Below are positions 1-5,885 of a DNA stretch of 11,970 nucleotides, piece after piece. The notes beneath the pieces are model-generated. The model was not told where the DNA came from, ran no database searches, and saw nothing but the letters and a program-made list of their open reading frames with translations. A program made the position numbers and the translations under genes. Each line of letters starts with the position of its first letter. Position 1 is the stretch's first letter. Origin of the DNA: Gammaproteobacteria bacterium UBA3532. GTDB taxonomy: Bacteria > Pseudomonadota > Gammaproteobacteria > Enterobacterales > UBA3532. The stretch covers positions 1 through 11,970 of the forward strand of contig DFOV01000373.1 in the NCBI GenBank assembly GCA_002376965.1. Direction: 5' to 3'.

Positions 1-96
1 CCAAATCAGGCTAAGCAAGTCGAGCTGCAACATGTGTTGTGCAATTCGTTTGGATTTGGTGGTACTAACGGCTCACTGATATTTAGTCGAGTTTAG
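1..96 (+). CDS. fabF: 3-oxoacyl-ACP synthase II (FabF), C-terminal end only
   Basis: Only the last 31 codons are present; the gene enters from the left edge and ends at a TAG. The visible residues contain [14 protein letters not shown], the glycine-rich C-terminal signature of beta-ketoacyl-ACP synthases. The ending GSLIF matches FabF better than FabB, whose copy later in this window ends NATLVMQ. FabF condenses malonyl-ACP with acyl-ACP in the cytoplasmic fatty acid elongation cycle. The following gene, pabC, starts 11 bases downstream; fabF-pabC-mltG-tmk-holB is a known gammaproteobacterial order, which supports FabF over another condensing enzyme. The catalytic Cys-His-His residues lie outside the window and cannot be checked. 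Confidence 0.9.
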   Translation, partial: PNQAKQVELQHVLCNSFGFGGTNGSLIFSRV

Positions 97-107
97 TTCT
101 TCAACGA

Positions 108-947
108 ATGTCTCAAACGAGAGTTTTTGTTAATTATCAAGAAGTCTCGTCAGTCGATCCTAGCACAAGAGGATTGCATTTCGGTGATGGTCACTTTACG
201 ACATTAGCTGTTTATCTAGGCAAGCCTTTGCTATTGTCATGGCATTTGACTCGCCTGGAAGATGCTTCTCGCAAGCTGTGGTTGGATTTCGATACCGACA
301 ATCTTAAACGTTATATCCTTCGCCTTTCCAGTGATCTGGCTTGTGGCATGATTAAGATTTTAATTTCTCGTCAGTCGCATGGCCGAGGGTATGCACCAGC
401 AAGCTCCTCATCTGATGTCATCATCTTTTCTTCATCATTACCAGATTTAAGACAGCACATAGATTCTCAAAACGGGCTTTCAGTTGGTGTTGCCGGATTT
501 CGTTTGGCGAAGCAGCCTGCGTTGGCTGGCTTAAAGCATTTAAACCGCCTCGAACAGGTCTTTTTGGCGCGGGAGGTAGAGCAGCGAAACCTGGATGAGC
601 TTGTGGTGCTTGATTCGGATGGGGTGGTTGTAGAAGGTATAAAAAGCAACGTATTTTTTGAGGTTGACGGTAAGCTCGTGACCCCAGCGACGCTAGAGTC
701 TGGTGTCGACGGGGTAATGAAAAGATGGCTGATTGAAACGCTTCGCACCGAAGGAATTGCTGTTGAACTAAAGTCGCTAGAAGCACGAGATGTAAACAAA
801 TCTAGCGCTATCTGGTTTACAAACTGCCTGATCTTGCTACGCTGGGCTGATAGTTTTCGTAATAGCGACAACAAGGTTATTCAGCTAAACCGAACCGAGC
901 TAACGGGTTTCGCTTTAGCCACTATACGCAATAGACTATTATGTTAA
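108..947 (+). CDS. pabC: Aminodeoxychorismate lyase (4-amino-4-deoxychorismate lyase)
   Basis: This is a PLP enzyme of fold type IV that converts 4-amino-4-deoxychorismate to p-aminobenzoate and pyruvate, feeding cytoplasmic folate synthesis. The 279-residue product is close to the family length. Visible landmarks are the N-terminal RGLHFGDGHFTT (21-32), the HGRGY phosphate-site region (91-95), the putative Schiff-base lysine K143 in GLKHLNRLEQ, and EGIKSNVFF (177-185). ESGVDGVMKR (197-206) follows. The family also includes D-amino acid and branched-chain aminotransferases; KHLNRLEQ and the neighbours favour PabC. The ATG at 108 lacks a strong Shine-Dalgarno sequence and probably depends on coupling to fabF, 11 bases upstream. 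The 3' end overlaps mltG by 7 bases. Confidence 0.93.
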   Translation: MSQTRVFVNYQEVSSVDPSTRGLHFGDGHFTTLAVYLGKPLLLSWHLTRLEDASRKLWLDFDTDNLKRYILRLSSDLACGMIKILISRQSHGRGYAPASSSSDVIIFSSSLPDLRQHIDSQNGLSVGVAGFRLAKQPALAGLKHLNRLEQVFLAREVEQRNLDELVVLDSDGVVVEGIKSNVFFEVDGKLVTPATLESGVDGVMKRWLIETLRTEGIAVELKSLEARDVNKSSAIWFTNCLILLRWADSFRNSDNKVIQLNRTELTGFALATIRNRLLC

Positions 948-1966
948 AGAAAGCCATTGCATTTGTTTTGATTAGTACCCTGATTATTGGGGGCGTTGTT
1001 GCTGGATATTTGTATCATGTTTATCAGCAGGTGGTTGCTTCGACGGTGGATATTTCCGAACCGGCGCTGATTCAGATTGAGAGGGGGGATACCCTGCGCT
1101 CTTTCCTGCGAGAGCAAAAAGCGATGGAGCGCATCGAGGCTGATTGGCCATTTAGGATTTTTCTCAAGCAGCACCCTGAATTTGCACATATTAAAGTTGG
1201 TACATATCGTATTTCACCTGGTGAACCTTGGACTGATGTATTTCGACGTTTAGTTGATGGGGATGTTCTAACATACAAAGTCACCTTTATCGAGGGGTGG
1301 ACATTTCGTGAGTTTCGTCGTGCATTAACTGAAGCTGAGTATCTTCAACAGACAATAGCAGAGCTATCTGATGCTGAGGTAATTCAGCTTTTGGGTAGCG
1401 ATGAACTTGAGCACCCAGAAGGTTGGTTTTATCCCGATACTTATTTATATCCGCATGGAGCCAAAGATATCGATGTGCTTCAGCGGGCACATTCTAAGAT
1501 GCAGCAGGTACTTGCGCAGGCTTGGAAAGAGCGAGGCGATGCGATTCAGGTGGAGTCACCTTATGAAGCACTCATACTGGCTTCTATAATCGAAAAAGAG
1601 ACGGCTGTTGATGAAGAGCGCCAGGCTATTTCGGGTGTTTTCACCCGGCGTTTAAAGCGAGGTATGCGGCTGCAGACAGATCCCACCGTAATTTATGGAA
1701 TGGGCCAGCGATACGATGGCAATATCCGACGACGAGATCTTAAAGAAGACACACCCTATAATACTTACGTTCACTCGGGACTCCCTCCCACGCCAATAGC
1801 CAATCCTGGTTCCGCATCGATACATGCCGCTTTACACCCTGAGTCTGGTTCTACACTGTATTTTGTTGCGTTAGGCGACGGTAGTGGAAGGCATTATTTT
1901 TCCAAAAGTCTGAAAGAGCATAATCGTGCTGTACGAAGATATCTAAACAATCGGAGGAATAGGTGA
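941..1966 (+). CDS. mltG: Endolytic murein transglycosylase MltG (YceG-like)
   Basis: MltG cleaves nascent glycan strands in the periplasm and is thought to set where peptidoglycan polymerisation ends. The 341-residue protein starts with a short Lys-containing cytoplasmic tail and one membrane anchor (about residues 5-25, rich in Val, Ile, Leu and Gly). A LysM-like subdomain follows (about 40-110), then the catalytic YceG domain. The putative catalytic Glu is E218 in LASIIEKET, the same number as I recall for E. coli. LQTDPTVIYG (244-253), DTPYNTY (270-276) and GLPPTPIANPG (280-290) are family hallmarks. It starts 7 bases inside pabC and its TGA stop overlaps the tmk GTG start (GTGA), implying translational coupling. 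This is the only TGA stop among the intact genes here. Confidence 0.95.
   Translation: MLKKAIAFVLISTLIIGGVVAGYLYHVYQQVVASTVDISEPALIQIERGDTLRSFLREQKAMERIEADWPFRIFLKQHPEFAHIKVGTYRISPGEPWTDVFRRLVDGDVLTYKVTFIEGWTFREFRRALTEAEYLQQTIAELSDAEVIQLLGSDELEHPEGWFYPDTYLYPHGAKDIDVLQRAHSKMQQVLAQAWKERGDAIQVESPYEALILASIIEKETAVDEERQAISGVFTRRLKRGMRLQTDPTVIYGMGQRYDGNIRRRDLKEDTPYNTYVHSGLPPTPIANPGSASIHAALHPESGSTLYFVALGDGSGRHYFSKSLKEHNRAVRRYLNNRRNR
1953..1958 (+). promoter_or_regulatory. Shine-Dalgarno sequence fixing the tmk GTG start
   Basis: GGAGGA lies inside the last codons of mltG, 4 bases before a GTG at 1963. It is one of the best ribosome binding sites in the window and supports the non-ATG start for tmk. 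Confidence 0.7.
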
Positions 1967-2595
1967 GCGGACGCTTTATCAGTTTTGAAGGTGGAGAAGG
2001 CGCTGGTAAAACCACCAATATCACTACAGCCGCAGGGGTGCTTGAACAGCACGATATTCCTTATATCGTGACAAGAGAGCCCGGGGGGACTGATTATGCA
2101 GAATCGATTCGGGAAATTCTGTTAAATAAGCAGCGAGAACTGCTTCAGGATGCTGCTGAGTTATTGTTGGTATTTGCCGCTCGGATACAACATATTGAGC
2201 AAAAAATCAAACCGGCTTTAGCCAAAGGGCATTGGGTGCTATGTGATCGCTTTACTGATTCAAGCTTTGCCTATCAGGGGTATGGACGAGGTATATCTTT
2301 GGCCGACATCATCTTGCTAGAAGAGCGATTCCTTGGGGGCTTTAAGCCTGATAAGACGATACTGTTTGATCTTCCCGTAGAAGTAGGAATGGCGCGCGCA
2401 AAAAAGCGCGCGACTCTGGATCGCTTTGAAGACCAGCATCTCGACTTTTTTCGTAAGGTGCGTGACGGGTTTCTAGCAAGAGCGGGTCAAGATTCGCAAC
2501 GCTTTGTTATTGTCGATGCTGAGCAAGCATTGGGAAGCGTATCTTTGCAGGTTGAGCAGGCTATTCGCCACTTGATTGCAGAGAGTTGTTCGTAG
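1963..2595 (+). CDS. tmk: Thymidylate kinase
   Basis: Tmk phosphorylates dTMP to dTDP with ATP in the cytoplasm, the step before dTTP. The 210-residue product has the P-loop GGEGAGKT (10-17), the TREPGGT nucleotide-binding segment (37-43) and the DRF motif (95-97) followed by SFAYQGYGRG. It also has a basic LID segment RAKKRATLDRF (145-155). The GTG start is favoured by GGAGGA upstream and by correct placement of the P-loop near the N-terminus. It overlaps the mltG stop by 4 bases, and its TAG overlaps the likely holB start by one base. Within the LID codons, the sequence A_AAA_AAG lies in the correct frame for a minus-one slippery site, with CG-rich inverted repeats on either side (see findings). 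Confidence 0.96.
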   Translation: MSGRFISFEGGEGAGKTTNITTAAGVLEQHDIPYIVTREPGGTDYAESIREILLNKQRELLQDAAELLLVFAARIQHIEQKIKPALAKGHWVLCDRFTDSSFAYQGYGRGISLADIILLEERFLGGFKPDKTILFDLPVEVGMARAKKRATLDRFEDQHLDFFRKVRDGFLARAGQDSQRFVIVDAEQALGSVSLQVEQAIRHLIAESCS

Positions 2596-3431
2596 TGGCA
2601 AATATTGAATCCGCTAACCTGAAGCGTATTAAGCAGCTGGAGCGACACCATGCCTACCTTTGGATTTATCACCAGAGTTTTGAGCTTGCTCTTTTAGTAG
2701 ACCGGTTTGCCCGGTCATCCCTTTGTTGTGACGAAGGACAACCTGACTGTAGTTGTCAGGGTTGCATGTTGTATCGTGAGGAAAGCCATCCAGATGCGCA
2801 GATACTGCGACCTGTAGATGAGAAAGATATTGCCATTGATCGCATACGAGAGCTCAGCGAATGGATTTATCAAACCCCCCAGCTTGCACAAAAAAAAATA
2901 GTTGTTATCTATTCTGCTGAGCGCATGACTGCGAATGCGGCCAATGCACTGCTGAAAATTCTTGAAGAGCCACCCATGACGGTCCGCTACCTTTTGCTAA
3001 CTCAACACCCTGAGTCTCTGTTGGCAACTATTGTTAGTCGCTGTCTACCTTTGCGTTTACAGGATTCAGAGCCTTTTCACAAAAGTGAGTTTGCCACATA
3101 CCCGGCTTTTGCACAGAAGGCACTGATGCTTCACCCAGAATGTCATGACGTGGTTTTGGAGAAGTTGGATTTGTGGAAGAGCTTATTCCAAGAGGTTAGT
3201 GACTGGCCCGATCAGAGCTTAGATTGGGTTGATTTGTCTATGCTTGGGGGACGGCGTGATTTAGCCGCTCTGTTTCTCGATGGGCTATACTATGCCATTG
3301 CATCGAAGCAGGAGAGATTGGCGCAAGAGGGCTTTTTTGTTCTACAGAAAGTTATCAGGTTAAAGCAACTTCATCGCCAGAATGCGTCAATCAATTGGCC
3401 ATTGGCGTTTGAGTCGTTATTGCTAACCTAG
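2595..3431 (+). CDS. holB: DNA polymerase III subunit delta' (clamp loader)
   Basis: Delta' is the stator subunit of the clamp loader, which opens the beta sliding clamp and places it on primed DNA. The 278-residue product has a cysteine cluster CC-x6-C-x-C-x2-C (44-57) that fits the zinc site of this family. It also has NAANALLKILEEPP (114-127) and the SRC sensor motif (148-150). No Walker A P-loop is seen, which is normal for delta'. It is about 50 residues shorter than I recall for E. coli (334), mainly in the C-terminal collar region and at the N-terminus. The GTG at 2595 is preferred because a GAGAG tract sits 9 bases upstream; a TTG at 2586 (281 residues) is an alternative but lies directly against that tract. 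The gene contains a run of nine A at 2890-2898. Confidence 0.88.
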   Translation: MANIESANLKRIKQLERHHAYLWIYHQSFELALLVDRFARSSLCCDEGQPDCSCQGCMLYREESHPDAQILRPVDEKDIAIDRIRELSEWIYQTPQLAQKKIVVIYSAERMTANAANALLKILEEPPMTVRYLLLTQHPESLLATIVSRCLPLRLQDSEPFHKSEFATYPAFAQKALMLHPECHDVVLEKLDLWKSLFQEVSDWPDQSLDWVDLSMLGGRRDLAALFLDGLYYAIASKQERLAQEGFFVLQKVIRLKQLHRQNASINWPLAFESLLLT

Positions 3432-3459
3432 TTTTTCCATATACTAGTTTTTCCATATA
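3428..3459. repeat. Perfect 16-bp tandem duplication at the holB stop
   Basis: Two adjacent identical copies of CTAGTTTTTCCATATA occupy 3428-3443 and 3444-3459. The first copy contains the holB TAG stop codon. The rest of the gap up to pilZ (3460-3529) is AT-rich, with no hairpin terminator that I can see. Confidence 0.95.
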
Positions 3460-3520
3460 AATGTCTTTAATATTTTGATATTACTCTCTAAACTTAACGA
3501 AAATTAATTAAATACATTCT

Positions 3521-3527
3521 GGAGGGG
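3521..3527 (+). promoter_or_regulatory. Shine-Dalgarno sequence fixing the pilZ GTG start
   Basis: GGAGGGG sits 2 bases before the GTG at 3530 (4 bases if GGAGG is taken as the core). It is strong and decides the start codon, as there is no in-frame ATG nearby that would keep the conserved GxRHGILSLTI segment. Confidence 0.65.
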
Positions 3528-3529
3528 TT

Positions 3530-3889
3530 GTGGGAACTGCACCTAAGCTTGGTGGGCGGCATGGTATTCTGTCCCTGACAATCAAAGATAAGATGGTTTT
3601 GCACGCGGCTTACATGCCTTTTGTGAAAAACGGTGGGCTATTTGTAACGACGAATAAGCCCTATCGCTTGGGTGAGGAAGTTTTTATGCTGCTCACATTG
3701 ATGGATGAAACAGAAAAGCTTCCGGTCGCTGGTAAGATTATCTGGGTTACACCAAAAGGCTCTCAAGGCAATAGGGCAACCGGAATTGGCGTTCAGTTTA
3801 GTGACCAAGACAATGGTAATGTTAGAAATAAGATTGAAGAGTATCTGGCCGGAGCACTTAACAACGAACGCCCAACTCATACTTTGTAG
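3530..3889 (+). CDS. pilZ: Type IV pilus assembly protein PilZ
   Basis: This is the founding PilZ-type protein, needed for type IV pilus biogenesis and twitching through contacts with the assembly apparatus. The 119-residue product is a single PilZ fold. Recognisable segments are GGRHGILSLTIKDK (8-21), AYMPFVKNGGLFV (27-39), KPYRLGEEVFMLLTLMDE (43-60), GKIIWVTPKG (68-77) and GIGVQFSD (86-93). The N-terminal RxxxR motif that binds cyclic di-GMP in other PilZ domains is absent, as is usual for the pilus-type PilZ, so it probably does not bind that messenger. The position after tmk-holB and before tatD matches the Pseudomonas order. It starts 98 bases after holB, so it could be co-transcribed or use a promoter in the AT-rich gap; I see no convincing -35/-10 pair. 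Confidence 0.94.
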   Translation: MGTAPKLGGRHGILSLTIKDKMVLHAAYMPFVKNGGLFVTTNKPYRLGEEVFMLLTLMDETEKLPVAGKIIWVTPKGSQGNRATGIGVQFSDQDNGNVRNKIEEYLAGALNNERPTHTL

Positions 3890-3892
3890 TTT

Positions 3893-4669
3893 ATGCAATT
3901 AATTGATTCTCATTGTCACCTAGATCGGCTCGATACTAGCGCAATATCTTTAGGGGCCATAGTTGATCAGGCCAGAGCTAACAACATAGAGCATATATTG
4001 TGTGTTGCGATTGACGAGCACAATACGCCAGGGTGTATTGAATTGGCCGAACAATATGATCTTTCGAGTAGCGCAGGAATTCATCCTTTGTCTGCGTCCG
4101 CCGAGTCTGATTTCTCCGTTATCGCTGAATTAGCACACCACAGAAAAGTTGTGGCGATAGGGGAAACCGGGCTGGATTATTATTACAAGCCTGAGACTAT
4201 TTCTCATCAGCAGCTACTGTTCAAAAAACATATTCAGCTAGCCTGTCAGTTAGATAAGCCGATTATTGTACATACACGTGATGCTCGTCAGGATACCGTT
4301 TCGTTATTGAAAGACGAGGGGCGTGGTCAGCTAAAAGGTGTCATACATTGTTTTACCGAAGATCTGCCAACGGCTAAGGCTTTTCTGGAGTTAGGGTTTT
4401 ATATCTCTTTTTCAGGCATCGTTACTTTTCGAAATGCCTCAGATTTAAGAGAAACAATGAAGCATATTCCACTCGAAAGGTTACTAATTGAGACCGATGC
4501 GCCCTACCTGACTCCCGTGCCGTTGCGAGGCAAGCCAAACTATCCTGTAAATGTTGTGCATGTTGCCGAATGTGTAGCTCAGGTAAAGGGGATTTCCATC
4601 AGCGAGGTCGCTCAAGTCACAACAGAGAATTATTACACCTTATTTGGAAGTCCTAATGAAATATCGTAA
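3893..4669 (+). CDS. TatD-family metal-dependent deoxyribonuclease (YcfH-like)
   Basis: TatD hydrolases are TIM-barrel nucleases of the amidohydrolase superfamily, acting in the cytoplasm on DNA with two divalent metals. The 258-residue product is of standard length. Predicted metal ligands are H7 and H9 in DSHCHLD, E91 in GETGLDYY, H127 in IIVHTRDA, H152 in GVIHCF and D202 in ETDAPYLTP. RGKPNYP (212-218) is the usual C-terminal substrate-site segment. Its place in the tmk-holB-pilZ cluster suggests the YcfH branch rather than TatD itself; the true substrate is not shown by the sequence. The ATG follows the pilZ stop by 3 bases, and the 3' end overlaps yciH by 14 bases. Confidence 0.94.
   Translation: MQLIDSHCHLDRLDTSAISLGAIVDQARANNIEHILCVAIDEHNTPGCIELAEQYDLSSSAGIHPLSASAESDFSVIAELAHHRKVVAIGETGLDYYYKPETISHQQLLFKKHIQLACQLDKPIIVHTRDARQDTVSLLKDEGRGQLKGVIHCFTEDLPTAKAFLELGFYISFSGIVTFRNASDLRETMKHIPLERLLIETDAPYLTPVPLRGKPNYPVNVVHVAECVAQVKGISISEVAQVTTENYYTLFGSPNEIS
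4646..4650 (+). promoter_or_regulatory. Shine-Dalgarno sequence fixing the yciH ATG start
   Basis: GGAAG lies 5 bases before the ATG at 4656, inside the end of tatD. It favours this ATG over an in-frame TTG at 4644, which has no such element. Confidence 0.55.
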
Positions 4670-5000
4670 TAAAGACGCCAATAGCCAATTGGTATTTTCA
4701 ACAGATCAGGGCGAAATCACCAAAAACACTCCTCAGTCAGCGAGTTTTTCTGGCTCGGCTGATGGTGTTGTAAGAATTCAACGCGAGTCTAAAGGGCGTG
4801 GCGGAAAAACGGTATCAGTGATTCAGGGGCTTGCTGGTACCGAGAAGGAGTTAAAAGCACTCCTCAAATCTCTTAAGGGCCACTGCGGTTGCGGCGGAGC
4901 TTTGAAAAATGGAAACCTTGAAATACAGGGCGATAATAGAGATAAGCTCAAACAGGTGCTCGAGCAAAAAGGTTATACGGTTAAGCTTGCTGGTGGTTAA
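4656..5000 (+). CDS. yciH: SUI1/eIF1-family translation factor YciH
   Basis: YciH is the bacterial relative of eukaryotic initiation factor eIF1. It is reported to influence initiation fidelity, though its role in bacteria is not fully settled. The 114-residue product has a variable N-terminus (1-34) with the familiar SxLVFSTDxG segment (10-19). The SUI1 domain then runs DGVVRIQRESKGRGGKTVS (36-54), CGCGGALKNGNLEIQGD (77-93) and the terminal VKLAGG. The chosen ATG gives the length expected for the family. The gene overlaps the end of tatD by 14 bases and is probably read from the same transcript. It ends in TAA; no clear terminator hairpin follows. Confidence 0.93.
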   Translation: MKYRNKDANSQLVFSTDQGEITKNTPQSASFSGSADGVVRIQRESKGRGGKTVSVIQGLAGTEKELKALLKSLKGHCGCGGALKNGNLEIQGDNRDKLKQVLEQKGYTVKLAGG

Positions 5001-5007
5001 TGGCGTA

Positions 5008-5035
5008 TTGCGATTAGGGCAAATACAGCTATTCT
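5008..5035 (+). promoter_or_regulatory. Weak candidate promoter ahead of the receiver-domain gene
   Basis: TTGCGA (5008-5013) and TATTCT (5030-5035) are separated by 16 bases. Each matches the sigma-70 consensus at four of six positions. This is a plausible separate promoter in the 81-base gap before the ATG at 5082, but such matches are common by chance. Confidence 0.25.
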
Positions 5036-5081
5036 TATAGAACAAGTTATACAAGCTAGCTGATGAGTGAGCCCTTGTTGT

Positions 5082-5846
5082 ATGAAAAAGCTGAAAGTGC
5101 TGGTTGCTGATTCGACTCCTTTCTTGCGCGACACGATAAAAGCTTATATCAGGGAAAAGTACACGTCGTGTGATATATCTGAGGCGAACGAGGGCGAAAA
5201 GGCGCGCTCGTTGTTAGAGTTTAAGCGCTTCGATCTGGTTTTTTGTCAGTATGACTTACCAAAAGAGAGTGGCGATCAGCTGCTCTATAACGCCAGGCAA
5301 TTAAAGCATACGCAAAAAACAGCCTTTGTGTTGCTGATTTCCGATGCGGATGAAGAGTTGCAAAAGCGTTTGTTGTCGCTAGGTGCGCTGGGGGTTTTAG
5401 TTAAGCCCTTTAATCGTGAACAGCTAATGAAGTATGTTCACGCATATTGCATCAAAGCTGGATATGTAACGGCCGCCCAAGTCAAGCGGCCTGGTCCAAT
5501 AGGCCAGCTAGCTCAACCAAGCGAATCTCTTGATGCGCTAACGTCTGCACCTTCTGCTAAAAATACTCCAACGGAATCGGCTGCGACAGCTTCTTCGGCA
5601 CCAACAGCTCCTGCGGTTACCAAAGGGGTGCTCAAGGTCGATGGAGCGGATGTTGAATGCTTGGTGAAGTCGCAGACATCGACATCGATTCAAGTGATAG
5701 TGAAGGCCACAGGCTTGGTGCCTACTCTTAGGGATAAAGTCGATATTGTAGTAAAGAATACAGCCAAGACCGCCGTGGTAGTTGGTCTTAGTATGCAAAA
5801 GTACTCACCACGAGCTGAATTTATCGTGGTGCAATTAGCAACGTAG
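5082..5846 (+). CDS. Receiver-like protein lacking the phosphoacceptor Asp, with unrecognised C-terminal beta-rich domain
   Basis: The N-terminal 125 residues of this 254-residue protein have the response-regulator receiver pattern. KVLVAD ends in the acidic-pocket D10, the third strand reads DLVFCQYDLP (51-60), a switch-type S87 sits in LLISDAD, and the conserved lysine is K108 in VKPF. At the position of the phosphorylated Asp there is Q56, so normal phosphotransfer from a histidine kinase is unlikely. Residues 145-180 form a Ser/Thr/Ala/Pro-rich linker. Residues 181-254 alternate hydrophobic residues as in a small beta barrel; a PilZ-like fold is possible, but no RxxxR motif or sure family match is visible. 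No signal peptide or membrane segment is seen. The ATG at 5082 puts the first beta strand at the N-terminus; a GTG at 5067 would add SPCC. It lies convergent to mnmC. No partner kinase is nearby. Confidence 0.8.
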   Translation: MKKLKVLVADSTPFLRDTIKAYIREKYTSCDISEANEGEKARSLLEFKRFDLVFCQYDLPKESGDQLLYNARQLKHTQKTAFVLLISDADEELQKRLLSLGALGVLVKPFNREQLMKYVHAYCIKAGYVTAAQVKRPGPIGQLAQPSESLDALTSAPSAKNTPTESAATASSAPTAPAVTKGVLKVDGADVECLVKSQTSTSIQVIVKATGLVPTLRDKVDIVVKNTAKTAVVVGLSMQKYSPRAEFIVVQLAT

Positions 5847-5853
5847 AGCGTTG

Positions 5854-5885
5854 ATCCAGTAGGACACTTAATCCAGTAGGACACT
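5854..5885. repeat. 17-bp tandem duplication between the receiver gene and mnmC
   Basis: ATCCAGTAGGACACTTA (5854-5870) is followed at once by a second copy that is identical for its first 15 bases (5871-5885). The second copy runs into the mnmC stop codon, read on the minus strand at 5884-5886. No stem-loop terminator is evident in this 37-base convergent gap. Confidence 0.93.

Noticed and set aside
421..874. Minus-strand open frames within pabC
   Set aside because: They are antisense shadows of a confidently identified gene, with no family resemblance and no ribosome binding site noticed.
1964..1966. Genome-wide reassignment of TGA to an amino acid
   Set aside because: TGA ends mltG at the normal family length and overlaps the tmk start. 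Reading through would add a long unrelated tail, so TGA acts as a stop here.
3530..3889. PilZ as a cyclic di-GMP receptor
   Set aside because: The RxxxR motif is missing and the protein matches the pilus-assembly PilZ, for which this is normal.
4644..4655. TTG start for yciH
   Set aside because: No ribosome binding site is placed for it, whereas GGAAG fits the ATG at 4656.
3428..5885. The two short tandem repeats as a CRISPR or satellite array
   Set aside because: Each has only two adjacent copies without spacers, and the two repeat units are unrelated to each other.
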